Counted from the stretch's first letter, positions 29,360-38,099 are shown. The stretch: DNA of 64,000 nt from an uncultured Shinella sp. (GCF_946479415.1 NZ_CAMLFY010000007.1:16260-80259); one strand, 5' to 3'. The notes: generated by a model from the sequence alone, not told the origin. A program made the numbers and translations.

Positions 29360-29471
29360 GACTAAAGCTCTCTTTCTCTGTCTCTCCGCGGGTCTTGGAG
29401 GGAAACCCGCCGGCCAGGAGCGCGGGTTTCTGTCCCCGGCCATACCGGGGAGAGAGCGGTGGCCAGAGACG

Positions 29472-29591
29472 TCAGACGGTTTTCGTCGTCGTTTTGGCCA
29501 TTGTTTTGGAAATCGATACGCAATAGCGAACCCGTCCGGCGTTGAAGGCCGGAGCGATCATGCGGGCGATGGATTGTCCAAAGCGGTACAT
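29472..29591 (-). CDS. Possible 39-residue basic small protein
   Basis: In the 490-bp gap between asd and the MFS gene, a 39-codon minus-strand frame starts with ATG 6 nt after AAGGGAA. It encodes MYRFGQSIARMIAPAF, then NAGRVRYCVSISK and a basic Thr/Lys-rich tail (TMAKTTTKTV). The amphipathic N terminus and clear ribosome site suggest a real small peptide, in the same orientation as asd and about 110 nt before its start, so it could be co-transcribed. I do not recognise a family. The rest of this gap shows only a weak hairpin near 29390-29411. Confidence 0.4.
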   Translation of the reverse strand: MYRFGQSIARMIAPAFNAGRVRYCVSISKTMAKTTTKTV

Positions 29592-29849
29592 GGCGGTTCC
29601 CTTGCGTGGGTGCTGAATACGCTCATCTGCCGAAGAGTCAAGTCTTGCGTGCCGGTTTGGACAAATCGCGGCCGCCGCTTTCCTTCGACTTAAGTCCTAC
29701 ACCGAAAGTCATAAGCCCAAAGCAGCGCTGATGCGGCGTTTCGTTTTCTGCCATCCTTCCATCAGGCGCACCCTGTCCGGTGTTTTTAGGGAGAAACTCC
29801 GGACCTCCATGGGCTGCCCCGATACGCCGTTTTTGTGGAGGACAAGCAA

Positions 29850-31739
29850 ATGGCAAATGTTTCGACGGTGGGCAACGCCAAGTCGGCGCCCATGACCGGC
29901 GAGCAGAAGAAGGTGATCTTCGCCTCTTCTCTCGGCACCGTTTTCGAATGGTACGATTTCTATCTTTACGGTTCGCTGGCGATCTATATCGGCGCCACCT
30001 TCTTCAGCCAGTATCCGGAAACGACGCGCAACATCTTCGCGCTGCTCGCCTTTGCCGCCGGCTTCCTGGTGCGCCCGTTCGGCGCGCTGGTCTTCGGCCG
30101 CCTCGGCGATCTCGTCGGCCGCAAATACACCTTCCTCGTCACCATCCTGATCATGGGCTTCTCGACCTTTGTCGTCGGCCTCTTGCCCGGTGCCGCCACG
30201 ATCGGTATCGCAGCCCCGATCATCCTGATCCTGCTGCGCATGCTGCAGGGCCTGGCGCTCGGCGGCGAATATGGCGGTGCGGCGACCTATGTCGCGGAGC
30301 ATGCGCCCGACGGCAAGCGCGGCTACTTCACCTCCTGGATCCAGACGACGGCGACGCTCGGCCTGTTCCTGTCGCTGGTGGTCATCCTCGCGGTCCAGTT
30401 CATTCTCGGCAAGGAAGCCTTTGCCGAATGGGGCTGGCGCATTCCGTTCCTGCTCTCGGTCGTCCTGCTCGGCGTTTCCGTGTGGATCCGCCTGAAGATG
30501 AACGAATCGCCGGCCTTCGCGAAGATGAAGGAAGAGGGCAAGGGCTCCAAGGCACCGCTGACGGAAGCCTTCGGCCAGTGGCGCAATGCCAAGATCGCGC
30601 TGCTCGCGCTGTTCGGTGCGGTCGTCGGCCAGGCCGTCGTCTGGTATTCCGGCCAGTTCTATGCGCTGTTCTTCCTGACGGGCGTGCTGAAGGTGGACGG
30701 CCAGTCGGCCAATATCATGGTCGCCTGCTCGCTGCTTCTCGGCACCGGCTTCTTCGTCTTCTTCGGCTGGCTGTCGGACAAGATCGGCCGCAAGCCGATC
30801 ATCATGGCCGGCCTGCTGCTCGCCATGCTGACCTACTTCCCGCTGTTCAAGGCACTGACCTGGGCCGGCAATCCGGCGCTCGCCACGGCACAGGACACGG
30901 TCCGCGCGACCGTCACCGCCGCCCCCGGCGATTGCAAGTTCCAGTTCAACCCGACGGGTACGGCGAAGTTCACCACCTCGTGCGATATCGCCACCGCGTT
31001 CCTCACCAAGAACTCGGTGCCCTACGATGTCGTCGCTACGGGGGCGGCTGGTACGGCGGCGACGGTGAAGATCGGCGAACAGACGATCAACAGCTATGAC
31101 GCAACGGCGGCGGGCGACCAGGCCAAGGCCCTCGACGCAGCCTTCCAGAAGCAGACCAACATGGCGCTGCACGATGCCGGCTACCCGCTGGTGCGCGGCG
31201 TCGCAAAGGTGCCGGACACCAAGCTCGACGCCTTTGTCGCCGCCAACCCGGAACTGAAGCTCGATGTAGCCGCCATCCGCGCCGGTGAAAAGGCAACCAT
31301 GCCTGCCGCCGATCTCGTCACGGCCAAGCTGCTGACGGCCGAGGAAGCCGCCGGTGTCACCGACATGGCCGTCTATTCGATTACCGGCGGTGGTGCCTAT
31401 ACCATGGTCGCCGATCCCGCCGGTGTGAACTGGGTCACGATCATCGCTGTGCTCACCGTGCTCGTGATCTATGTCACCATGGTCTATGGCCCGATCGCCG
31501 CGCTGCTGGTCGAGCTCTTCCCGACCCGCATCCGCTACACCGGCATGTCGCTGCCCTACCATATCGGCAACGGCTGGTTCGGCGGCTTGCTTCCGGCAAC
31601 GGCCTTCGCGATGAGCGCTGCCCAGGGCGATATCTACTACGGCCTGTGGTATCCGATCGTCTTCGCAGGCATCACCCTTGTCATCGGCCTTCTCTTCCTG
31701 CCGGAAACGAAGGATCGCGACATCCACGCCATGGATTGA
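29850..31739 (+). CDS. MHS-type MFS transporter with large inserted domain
   Basis: A proton-linked permease of the metabolite:H+ symporter group (relatives carry 2-oxoglutarate, proline/betaine, shikimate). TM1 begins SSLGTVFEWYDFYLYGSLA, and the GRLGDLVGRKYTFL and WGWRIPFLLS motifs are diagnostic. At 629 residues it is about 190 longer than typical: between about 340 and 527 an Ala/Thr/Asp-rich hydrophilic domain with cysteines 362 and 378 interrupts the C-terminal helix bundle, after which membrane segments resume at NWVTIIAVLTVLVIY and GPIAALLVELFPTRIRYTG. The start lies behind TGGAGGA. The substrate and the side of the membrane carrying the insert are not determined. Confidence 0.88.
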   Translation: MANVSTVGNAKSAPMTGEQKKVIFASSLGTVFEWYDFYLYGSLAIYIGATFFSQYPETTRNIFALLAFAAGFLVRPFGALVFGRLGDLVGRKYTFLVTILIMGFSTFVVGLLPGAATIGIAAPIILILLRMLQGLALGGEYGGAATYVAEHAPDGKRGYFTSWIQTTATLGLFLSLVVILAVQFILGKEAFAEWGWRIPFLLSVVLLGVSVWIRLKMNESPAFAKMKEEGKGSKAPLTEAFGQWRNAKIALLALFGAVVGQAVVWYSGQFYALFFLTGVLKVDGQSANIMVACSLLLGTGFFVFFGWLSDKIGRKPIIMAGLLLAMLTYFPLFKALTWAGNPALATAQDTVRATVTAAPGDCKFQFNPTGTAKFTTSCDIATAFLTKNSVPYDVVATGAAGTAATVKIGEQTINSYDATAAGDQAKALDAAFQKQTNMALHDAGYPLVRGVAKVPDTKLDAFVAANPELKLDVAAIRAGEKATMPAADLVTAKLLTAEEAAGVTDMAVYSITGGGAYTMVADPAGVNWVTIIAVLTVLVIYVTMVYGPIAALLVELFPTRIRYTGMSLPYHIGNGWFGGLLPATAFAMSAAQGDIYYGLWYPIVFAGITLVIGLLFLPETKDRDIHAMD

Positions 31740-31766
31740 TCTCCCCCTTCCGAACAATCCTTGGCG

Positions 31767-31806
31767 GACCCGGCGCGTGGCAACACGGGCCGGGTTCTTC
31801 GTTTCA
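31767..31806 (+). terminator. Terminator after MFS transporter gene
   Basis: ACCCGGC and GCCGGGT arms with a long loop (GCGTGGCAACACGG) are followed by TCTTCGTTT. It lies between the convergent MFS and PAP2 genes; the T-run is imperfect. Confidence 0.55.
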
Positions 31807-32496
31807 GGGCTTCGGCAGCATGGATTTCGGCAAGGGCCAGCCGCGCGCGTCGAAGCGGAAAAGCCAGTCCCTGCGGGCGAAGACGAAGGCGGTGGCGATC
31901 GCCGTCCAGAGGCCGAGCAGCAGGCCGGCGGCGACGTCGCTCGGATAATGCGCGCCGACGATGATGCGCGAGAGACCGATTACCAGCGCACCGAGCAGGA
32001 AGAGGGGCCGCAGGCGCGGCACCAGCATGGAGAAGGCGCCGAAGAAGGCGCCGACTGCGGCCGAATGGCCGGACGGAAAGCTGGAAAAGAGATCATCGTA
32101 GGCGAAGGGGGTCAGGCTATAGGCGCCATGGTCGGCAAACAGTTCCGGCCGCGCCCGGCCGACGAGCAGTTTGGCGAGATGCACGAGCGTCGTGGTTGCC
32201 CCCGTCGTTACGAAGAAATAGAGCGGCAGCCGCCATGCGGTCCGCGTCCGGCCGGCCATTGTGTCGTTGCGGCTGATCCGGTGTGCCACATAAGCGAGGA
32301 TGACGAGCAAGCCGGAGCCGTAGATCATCCAGCTGAACGTGCCGAAATCGGTGATGCGCTGGTTGAAGGTGACGACGGCGCCGGGAAGCCCCTGCGCGCG
32401 CTGCGAGATCGCGGGATCGAAGGGAAGAAGCGCCACGACGAGCACGGCGGTGGCGGCGAGGATCCAGAGCGAGGAGGTCGCGAGCGATCGGTTCAT
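31804..32496 (-). CDS. PAP2-superfamily membrane phosphatase
   Basis: An integral-membrane acid phosphatase of the PAP2 (phosphatidic acid phosphatase type 2) superfamily, acting on lipid phosphates or undecaprenyl diphosphate. The three-part active site is complete: KLLVGRARP, SSFPSGHS and SRIIVGAHYPSDV. About six hydrophobic segments flank these. The start MNRSLATSSLW lies behind AAGGGAA and gives 230 residues. A terminator separates it from leuB upstream, so it is probably transcribed alone. The exact lipid substrate (for example lipid A phosphate or undecaprenyl-PP) cannot be inferred from the sequence. Confidence 0.9.
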   Translation of the reverse strand: MNRSLATSSLWILAATAVLVVALLPFDPAISQRAQGLPGAVVTFNQRITDFGTFSWMIYGSGLLVILAYVAHRISRNDTMAGRTRTAWRLPLYFFVTTGATTTLVHLAKLLVGRARPELFADHGAYSLTPFAYDDLFSSFPSGHSAAVGAFFGAFSMLVPRLRPLFLLGALVIGLSRIIVGAHYPSDVAAGLLLGLWTAIATAFVFARRDWLFRFDARGWPLPKSMLPKP

Positions 32497-32562
32497 GTCT
32501 TTCCCTTGCTGATACGTCGTCTCCATGTGCGGGCGCAACGCGGCTTTTCAAGGGATACAAAC

Positions 32563-32601
32563 GAAAAAGGCTCCCGGAGCGATGCGCCGGGAGCCTTTTC
32601 A
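32563..32601 (-). terminator. Rho-independent terminator of leuB
   Basis: On the minus strand AAAAGGCTCCCGG pairs with CCGGGAGCC around a CGCATCGCT loop and ends in CTTTTTCGTTT, 15 nt after the leuB stop. Confidence 0.85.
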
Positions 32602-32616
32602 GCGATGGGTGTCGAC

Positions 32617-33726
32617 TCAGGCCGACAGTCTCTTGAAGACGGCGAGGATGGCGTCGCCCATTTCGGTCGTGCCGACCTGGCGGCTGCCTTCCGACATGAT
32701 GTCGCCGGTGCGGATGCCGCTGTCGAGCACTTCGGCGATCGCCTTTTCCAGGTTGTCGGCTTCCGCGACCATGTTGAACGAATAACGCAGGCACATGGCG
32801 AAGGAGGCGATCATGGCGATCGGGTTGGCGATGCCCTTGCCGGCGATGTCGGGGGCCGAGCCATGCACAGGCTCGTAGAGTGCCTTGCGTTGGCCCTTGG
32901 CGTCCGGCGCGCCGAGCGAGGCGGACGGCAGCATGCCGAGCGAACCGGTCAGCATGGCGGCGACGTCGGAAAGCATGTCGCCGAACAGGTTGTCCGTCAC
33001 GATCACGTCGAACTGCTTGGGAGCGCGCACCAGCTGCATGCCGCCGGCGTCGGCCAGCATGTGCTCCAGCTGCACGTCGGAATAGGCGCGCTTGTGCGTT
33101 TCGGTGACGACCTGGTTCCACAGAACGCCCGACTTCATGACGTTGCGCTTTTCCATCGAGCAGACGCGGTTGCCACGGGTGCGGGCCAGTTCGAAGGCCA
33201 CACCGGCGATGCGCTCGATCTCGTAGGTGTCATAGACCTGCGTGTCGATGCCGCGCTTCTGGCCGTTGCCGAGGTCGATGATTTCCTTCGGCTCGCCGAA
33301 GTAAACACCGCCCGTCAGTTCGCGCACGATGAGGATGTCGAGGCCCTCGACGAGTTCCGGCTTCAGCGAGGAGGCATTGGCGAGTGCCGGGTAGCAGATG
33401 GCCGGGCGCAGGTTCGCGAAGAGCTTCAGGTCCTTGCGCAGGCGCAGCAGGCCGGCTTCCGGACGCACCTCATAGGGAACGGCATCCCACTTCGGGCCGC
33501 CGACGGCGCCGAACAGCACGGCGTCGGCCGCAAGCGCCTTCTCCATGTCGCCTTCCGAGATCGCCGCGCCATGGGCGTCATAGGCCGAACCGCCGACGAG
33601 GCCTTCGTCGGTCGTAAAGCCGGCGCCGAGTTCGGCATTCATATAGGCGATGATCTTGCGGACTTCCGCCATGGCTTCCGGGCCGATGCCGTCGCCGGGC
33701 AGGAGGAGGAGGTTACGCGCTGTCAT
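32617..33726 (-). CDS. leuB: 3-isopropylmalate dehydrogenase
   Basis: LeuB oxidatively decarboxylates 3-isopropylmalate to 2-oxoisocaproate, the third committed step of leucine synthesis, using [19 protein letters not shown] at the N terminus, the [13 protein letters not shown] arginines ([17 protein letters not shown]), the FGEPKEI segment, the VEHMLAD-like region [15 protein letters not shown] and [16 protein letters not shown] are family hallmarks, including the Mg-binding aspartates. Length 369, start behind AAGGA. It follows ridA by about 95 nt and leuD by about 480 nt on the same strand. Confidence 0.96.
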   Translation of the reverse strand: MTARNLLLLPGDGIGPEAMAEVRKIIAYMNAELGAGFTTDEGLVGGSAYDAHGAAISEGDMEKALAADAVLFGAVGGPKWDAVPYEVRPEAGLLRLRKDLKLFANLRPAICYPALANASSLKPELVEGLDILIVRELTGGVYFGEPKEIIDLGNGQKRGIDTQVYDTYEIERIAGVAFELARTRGNRVCSMEKRNVMKSGVLWNQVVTETHKRAYSDVQLEHMLADAGGMQLVRAPKQFDVIVTDNLFGDMLSDVAAMLTGSLGMLPSASLGAPDAKGQRKALYEPVHGSAPDIAGKGIANPIAMIASFAMCLRYSFNMVAEADNLEKAIAEVLDSGIRTGDIMSEGSRQVGTTEMGDAILAVFKRLSA

Positions 33727-33821
33727 GGGATTTTCCTTGAGGTCACGAATGGGTCGCGCGCTTCTTAGCGCAACTTCCGTTCAAGGAAAATCGCTGAAAC
33801 GAAAGAATTTTGCGTGATTAC

Positions 33822-34202
33822 TCAGCTCTGCCGAAGAGCCGTGACTTCGATTTCGATCAGCATTTCCGGCCGGATGAGATCACAGACGACCATGGTGGCG
33901 GCGGGGCGGATCGTGCCGAAGGTCTCGCCGAGGATCGGGAACACGCGGTCGGCAAAGGCGGCCTCGGTCACATAGTAGTGGCAGCGCACCACATCCTCGA
34001 AGGAAAAGCCGGCTTCGACCAGAACCTTGCCGATGGTGGCAAGGCAGTTGCGCGTCTGGTCCTCGACACTGTCGGGCATGGTCATGGTGGCGTAGTCGTA
34101 GCCGGTCGTGCCGGAGACGAAGCACCAATCACCCTGAACGACGGCGCGCGAATAGCCCGCCGTCGCTTCAAAAGGAGAGCCGGATGAAATCAACCGGCGC
34201 AC
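33822..34202 (-). CDS. RidA-family enamine/imine deaminase
   Basis: RidA (YjgF/YER057c/UK114) proteins are trimeric enzymes that hydrolyse reactive enamine/imine intermediates released by PLP enzymes. The 126-residue protein starts MRRLISSGSPFEATAGYSRAV, with FVSGTTGYD and CDLIRPEMLIEIEV near the C terminus; a conserved arginine of the active site is expected in the IRP or nearby region, which is present as CDLIRPEM. The start is a GTG with weak ribosome site. It lies 4 nt after the leuD stop and before leuB, so it is effectively embedded in the leucine operon. Substrate is inferred from the family. Confidence 0.88.
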   Translation of the reverse strand: MRRLISSGSPFEATAGYSRAVVQGDWCFVSGTTGYDYATMTMPDSVEDQTRNCLATIGKVLVEAGFSFEDVVRCHYYVTEAAFADRVFPILGETFGTIRPAATMVVCDLIRPEMLIEIEVTALRQS

Positions 34203-34206
34203 GGGA

Positions 34207-34812
34207 TCAGGCCCAGGGACGCGAAGACGCGTTCTGCTTCTCGAAGCTGTCGATCGAGCCAGCCTTTTCCAGCGTCAGGCCGATATCGTCGAGGCCGTTC
34301 AGCAGGCAGTGGCGGCGGAAGGCGTCGATCTCGAAGCCGATGCGGCCGCCGTCGGGGCCGGTGATTTCCTGAGCTTCCAGGTCGACGGTCAGGATGGCGT
34401 TGGAGCCGCGGCCGGCGTCATCCATCAGCTTGTCCAGGTCGTCCTGGCTGACGATGATCGGCAGGATGCCGTTCTTGAAACAGTTGTTGTAGAAGATGTC
34501 GGCGAAGCTGGTGGAGATGACGCAGCGGATGCCGAAGTCGAGCAGGGCCCACGGCGCATGCTCACGCGACGAGCCGCAGCCGAAATTGTCGCCGGCGACG
34601 AGGATCGTGGCGTTCTGGTAGGCCGGCTTGTTCAGCACGAAGGTCTCGTTGATGCTGCCGTCTTCGTTATAGCGCGCTTCGGCGAACAGGCCCTTGCCGA
34701 GGCCGGTGCGCTTGATCGTCTTGAGGTAGTCCTTCGGAATGATCATGTCCGTGTCGATATTGACGACGGGGAGCGGCGCGGCGACGCCGGTCAGCTTGAC
34801 GAACTTGTCCAT
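34207..34812 (-). CDS. leuD: 3-isopropylmalate dehydratase small subunit
   Basis: With LeuC (not in this window) LeuD isomerises 2- to 3-isopropylmalate. The start [28 protein letters not shown] and the swivel-domain signature [14 protein letters not shown] are clear, and the 201 residues are the usual length. GAGGG lies before the ATG. LeuD, ridA and leuB form a minus-strand cluster; leuC is elsewhere, as is common in rhizobia. Confidence 0.96.
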   Translation of the reverse strand: MDKFVKLTGVAAPLPVVNIDTDMIIPKDYLKTIKRTGLGKGLFAEARYNEDGSINETFVLNKPAYQNATILVAGDNFGCGSSREHAPWALLDFGIRCVISTSFADIFYNNCFKNGILPIIVSQDDLDKLMDDAGRGSNAILTVDLEAQEITGPDGGRIGFEIDAFRRHCLLNGLDDIGLTLEKAGSIDSFEKQNASSRPWA

Positions 34813-34914
34813 GCGAAAACCCTCGAAATGCGGTGGTGTGATTTTACCAAGCGTTTAGATCAGTTTTCCCCGAATTTGAAGGGGAATCTTGATTAAGGGC
34901 CGCAAACGCAATCG

Positions 34915-34936
34915 CCGGGCGCGAAAACACGCCCGG
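34915..34936. terminator. GC-rich hairpin between leuD and a small membrane protein gene
   Basis: CCGGGCG and CGCCCGG arms flank a GCGAAAACACG-type loop. It lies just beyond the stop of the small minus-strand gene and about 100 nt before leuD, where it could terminate the former; the T-rich tail on the minus strand (GATTGCGTTT) is weak. Confidence 0.45.
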
Positions 34937-34960
34937 TCCTCCTTCCGGAGAATACCTCGT

Positions 34961-35215
34961 TTAGAGGTCGATGATCGTCCCGCGACCGTCGTTCCAGATG
35001 CGCGGCTCGCGCTGGCCGGGGGCCGCGCGCTCATTGCGGGCGCGCGCCGTGGCGCGGACCGGTGCCGGCTGGAGTTTGCCTGCGAGCATGGAGCCGAGCA
35101 TCAGCACGGCGACGATGCCGGCGATGGCAAGGCCGATCGAGGCGGCGAACACGACGGTTGCGCCGGCGACCAGCATGGCGAAGACGGTGAAGAGGATGGA
35201 GCGGATACGCTGCAT
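34961..35215 (-). CDS. Small membrane protein of unknown function
   Basis: An 84-residue protein that I do not recognise as a named family. Two adjacent hydrophobic helices (about residues 4-26 and 27-46: ILFTVFAMLVAGATVVFAAS and IGLAIAGIVAVLMLGSMLAG) precede a basic, proline-rich tail (PAPVRATARARNERAAPGQREPR) that ends GRGTIIDL. The ATG was chosen because AAAGGG lies 9 nt upstream; a TTG 21 nt upstream has none. It is oriented with leuD but is separated from it by a hairpin, and is divergent from the CitE-like gene. Probably anchored in the inner membrane. Confidence 0.65.
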   Translation of the reverse strand: MQRIRSILFTVFAMLVAGATVVFAASIGLAIAGIVAVLMLGSMLAGKLQPAPVRATARARNERAAPGQREPRIWNDGRGTIIDL

Positions 35216-35374
35216 TTTGATTTGCCCTTTCTGCAAGAAGCAATGTGGGGGCCGATTTTGTTCATTGCAAGGCCGGATCCGTTAGACTCAAGTGGTACGG
35301 TCGCTTGCACATCAGGAGTGGCGTGCCTTGCCGTTGTGCTTGCCGATGGCGGCAAAGCGCGGCACAAAGAGCAC

Positions 35375-36286
35375 ATGAACAGGACCCCGCACCATCATCC
35401 GCTTCGCCTGCGCCGTTCGGTGCTGAGCGTTCCCGCCATCAATGCCAAGGCTCTTGCCAAGTCCGTGACGCTCGATTGCGACGCCATCATCTTCGATCTC
35501 GAGGATTCCGTCCTGCCCGAGAAGAAGGCGGAGGCACGCGCAGCCCTGATTGCGCATTTCGCCGCGCTCGACCGCGCCGCCGGCCGCGAACATGTCATTC
35601 GCATCAATCCGCTCGACGGGCCAGACGGTGTGCTCGATCTCGAGGCGGTACTGGAATGCATGCCCGATGCGGTTCTGCTGCCCAAGGTTTCCGAACCGCA
35701 GGACGTCTTGACGGTGGCCGATTGGCTCTCCGAGGCGGGCGCCGATGACGGCCCGCGTCTCTGGGCGATGATCGAGACGGCGGCAAGCCTGCTCAATCTC
35801 GCCGCCATCGCCGAGACGGGCCGAACCGCAGGCGGCCGGCTCGATTGCTTCGTGGTCGGTCTCAACGATTTGCGCAAGGAGACCGGCATCGCCGATATTC
35901 CCGGCCGTCCCTTCCTCGTGCCGCTGTTGCTTCAGGCGGTCGTCGCGGCGCGCGCCTGCGGGCTTGATGTCATCGATTCCGTCTTCAACGACTTTGCGGA
36001 TGCCGATGGCTTCGACGCGGAATGCCGTCAGGGCCGGCAAATGGGTTTCGACGGCAAGATGCTGATCCATCCGGCGCAGATCGCCGCCGCCAACGCGGCC
36101 TATGGCGTAACGGAAGCGGAGGCCGCCGAGGCGCTGGCGATCGTCGCGGCCTTCGCCGCACCCGACAATGCGGGCAAGGCGGTCGTCAACATCGCCGGCC
36201 GCATGGTCGAAAAGCTTCACGCCGACCAGGCCGAGCGTCTGCTCGCCAGGGTCGACATGATCAACGAGAGAAAGAGAACCGCATGA
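35375..36286 (+). CDS. CitE/HpcH-HpaI-family acyl-CoA lyase
   Basis: A TIM-barrel lyase of the CitE (citrate lyase beta)/malyl-CoA lyase group, which cleaves or forms C-C bonds in CoA thioesters with Mg2+. Signature segments are RRSVLSVPAINAKALAKS, CDAIIFDLEDSVLPEKK (metal and substrate arginine/aspartate region), HVIRINPLDGPDG, LPKVSEP and MGFDGKMLIHPAQI. The 303-residue length fits single-domain CitE-like proteins; no citF/citD-like partners are adjacent, so a stand-alone malyl-CoA or beta-methylmalyl-CoA lyase role is more likely than citrate lyase. The ATG overlaps no gene upstream and ends with an ATGA overlap with the next gene. Confidence 0.85.
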   Translation: MNRTPHHHPLRLRRSVLSVPAINAKALAKSVTLDCDAIIFDLEDSVLPEKKAEARAALIAHFAALDRAAGREHVIRINPLDGPDGVLDLEAVLECMPDAVLLPKVSEPQDVLTVADWLSEAGADDGPRLWAMIETAASLLNLAAIAETGRTAGGRLDCFVVGLNDLRKETGIADIPGRPFLVPLLLQAVVAARACGLDVIDSVFNDFADADGFDAECRQGRQMGFDGKMLIHPAQIAAANAAYGVTEAEAAEALAIVAAFAAPDNAGKAVVNIAGRMVEKLHADQAERLLARVDMINERKRTA

Positions 36287-36489
36287 AAGTCTACCGCTTC
36301 CTCACCGCCGTCGACGACGCCACCTTCTGCCACAAGGTGACGCTGGCGCTGAACAAGGGCTGGGAGCTGCACGGCTCGCCGACCTATGCCTACAATGCCG
36401 ATGCCAAGGTCATGCAGTGCGGCCAGGCGGTCGTGAAGGACGTGCCGGGCAAGGAATATACGCCCGATATCAAGCTCTCCGAGCAGTAA
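36283..36489 (+). CDS. DUF1737 small protein
   Basis: A 68-residue protein of the DUF1737 type: MKVYRFLTAVDDATFCHKVT, LNKGWELHGSPTYAYN and a C terminus KEYTPDIKLSEQ. The central GWELHGSP pattern is the family hallmark; no function is known. Its start overlaps the stop of the CitE-like gene (ATGA), so the two are translationally coupled. Confidence 0.8.
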   Translation: MKVYRFLTAVDDATFCHKVTLALNKGWELHGSPTYAYNADAKVMQCGQAVVKDVPGKEYTPDIKLSEQ

Positions 36490-36503
36490 GTCGTAGAGAG
36501 CAG

Positions 36504-36527
36504 TCGCGGCGGGTCAGCCCGCCGCGA
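36504..36527. terminator. Hairpin between convergent DUF1737 and metallopeptidase-like genes
   Basis: TCGCGGCGGG and CCCGCCGCGA form a long perfect stem with a TCAG loop, then TTT on the plus strand. The stop codon of the minus-strand gene lies in the loop, so the hairpin may serve the plus-strand pair. Confidence 0.6.
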
Positions 36528-36948
36528 TTTCCGCGCTTGCCTCGATGCGCTCCATGTCGTCGTCCGACAGGCCGAAATGATGGCCGATCTCGTGGATGAG
36601 CACATGGGTGACGATGTCGCCGAGCGTTTCCTCGTTTTCCGCCCAATAATCGAGGATCGGGCGGCGGTAGAGCGTGATGCGGTTCGGCATCTCACCGGTC
36701 TCGACGGTAAAGCGCTCGGTAATGCCGCGGCCTTCGAACAGGCCAAGCAGATCGAAGGGCGTTTCGAGCGCCATGTCCTCGAACACGTCGTCGCTCGGGA
36801 ATTCGGCGATCTCGATGATGAGGTTGCCCGTCAATGCGCGGAACTCTTCCGGCAGGTGACCATAGGACTCCAATGCCAGCGATTCGAACGTGCTGATGGT
36901 CGGGGCATGGCGGTTGCGCCAATCCTCGGTCTGGTCAATGCGGGCCAT
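36514..36948 (-). CDS. Zincin-like metallopeptidase domain protein (DUF1025 type)
   Basis: A 144-residue protein with a compact zincin motif HEIGHHFGLSDDD (HExxHxxGxxD; His119, Glu120, His123) close to the C terminus, typical of the DUF1025 family. The upstream part has LALESYGHLPEEFRALTGN and ITLYRRPILDYWAENEETL. No signal peptide is seen, so it would be cytoplasmic; substrates are unknown. The start MARIDQTEDW lies behind AAAGGAGAG; the longer in-frame ORF upstream has no family support. Confidence 0.85.
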   Translation of the reverse strand: MARIDQTEDWRNRHAPTISTFESLALESYGHLPEEFRALTGNLIIEIAEFPSDDVFEDMALETPFDLLGLFEGRGITERFTVETGEMPNRITLYRRPILDYWAENEETLGDIVTHVLIHEIGHHFGLSDDDMERIEASAEIAAG

Positions 36949-37218
36949 AGGCTCTCCTTTGCCCGTCATATAGACGATTTCCAGGGTTTTTCGAGGGGCG
37001 ATTTTGCGCAGAACGCCGCGTGGGACGGGAATGTCTGACGGTTTGCACGCCGATTCGACAGGCAGCCTTTTCCCGATGCTTTGCCGGATTCGGAAAAACG
37101 GACAGCCGAAACGGGTTTTTGCAACAATTCGTGATCGGTCAGTTTGACGCATCCGGATGGCATGTCGCGGGTTGTCACCAAACTGTAACCTGCTGAAAAG
37201 ACGATGATTCCAGTCAAG

Positions 37219-37236
37219 ATTAGAACGACTCTAAAT
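37219..37236. promoter_or_regulatory. ICE-like Irr box upstream of bfd-bfr
   Basis: ATTAGAACGACTCTAAAT is an inverted repeat with TTAGA and TCTAA arms; against the Irr-type iron control element TTTAGAANNNTTCTAAA only one central base of each arm differs. It lies about 100 bp before bfd, at about 30 bp upstream of a possible -35 TTGACA (37268-37273) and CTTAAT -10 (37291-37296). Irr activates or represses such genes in rhizobia according to iron and haem. The motif is seen; the binding is inferred. Confidence 0.55.
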
Positions 37237-37336
37237 TAGTGAGTCAGCAAGCCTGACCTGTTCATTCTTGACACCGGATGTCCTCTTTTGCTTAATGCCG
37301 GAAACTCAGTGCTTTGCGTATGACAGGCAAGACGAA

Positions 37337-37648
37337 ATGCTCGTTTGCAGCTGCAATTTCATCACCGACAAGGACATTGTCGACGTGGTCAACAGCCTCC
37401 TTGACGAGGACTGTTGGCAGCTGATCGTGCCTGCAAAGGTCTATCACGCGATGCAAAAACGCGGCCGCTGCTGCGGCTGTTTCCCCAATGTCGTCGATAT
37501 CATCATCCGCACCACCGAGCAGTATCACGCCCGCCGTGACTCGACGGGCGACGAGATATTTGATTTCATGACCCGCCTCAAACAATTCCATGAAGAAAAC
37601 AGGAGAGCGGATCTTGAAAGGCGACAAAAGGGTCATCGAGCAGCTTAA
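37337..37648 (+). CDS. bfd: Bacterioferritin-associated ferredoxin Bfd
   Basis: Bfd is a [2Fe-2S] ferredoxin that donates electrons to bacterioferritin to release stored iron. The 103-residue protein has the cluster cysteines in CSC (near residues 4-6) and RCCGC (near 44-48), and the BFD-like helical fold continues with [14 protein letters not shown]. The C-terminal part ([19 protein letters not shown]) is polar and longer than in E. coli Bfd (64 residues). Its coding region overlaps the start of bfr by 35 nt in another frame, so the two are coupled. An ICE-like box lies upstream. Confidence 0.88.
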   Translation: MLVCSCNFITDKDIVDVVNSLLDEDCWQLIVPAKVYHAMQKRGRCCGCFPNVVDIIIRTTEQYHARRDSTGDEIFDFMTRLKQFHEENRRADLERRQKGHRAA

Positions 37649-38099
37649 CGAAGCGCTCTATCTCGAGCTGGGTGCTGTCAACCAGTACTGGCTCCACTAC
37701 CGCCTTCTCGAGGACTGGGGTTACACGCTTCTCGCCAAGAAGGAACGTGCCGAGTCCATCGAAGAGATGCAGCACGCCGACAAGCTCGTCGCCCGCATCA
37801 TCTTCCTCGAAGGCCACCCGAACCTGCAGACCGTCGCACCGCTGCGCATCGGCCAGAACGTCAAGGAAGTTCTGGAAGCCGATCTCGCCGGCGAATACGA
37901 CGCGCGCAAGGCATACAAGAACTCGCGCGACATCTGTCACGCGGCCGGTGATTACGTCACCATGAAGCTCTTCGAAGAGCTCTTGATCGATGAAGAAGGC
38001 CATATCGACTTTCTCGAAACCCAGCTCGAGCTGCTCGGCAAGCTCGGCGAAGAGAAGTACGGCCAGCTCAACGCCGCCCCGGCCAACGAAGCCGAATAA
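37614..38099 (+). CDS. bfr: Bacterioferritin
   Basis: A haem-containing 24-mer ferritin that oxidises and stores iron. From the TTG start [11 protein letters not shown] the protein is 161 residues, the standard length, and canonical residues fall at family positions: ferroxidase ligands Glu18, Glu51, His54, Glu94, Glu127 and His130, and haem-ligand Met52. The TTG was preferred over an upstream ATG in frame because AGGAG precedes it by 7 nt and numbering then matches E. coli Bfr exactly. It overlaps bfd by 35 nt, is followed by a terminator, and should share the ICE-like control. Confidence 0.95.
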   Translation: MKGDKRVIEQLNEALYLELGAVNQYWLHYRLLEDWGYTLLAKKERAESIEEMQHADKLVARIIFLEGHPNLQTVAPLRIGQNVKEVLEADLAGEYDARKAYKNSRDICHAAGDYVTMKLFEELLIDEEGHIDFLETQLELLGKLGEEKYGQLNAAPANEAE

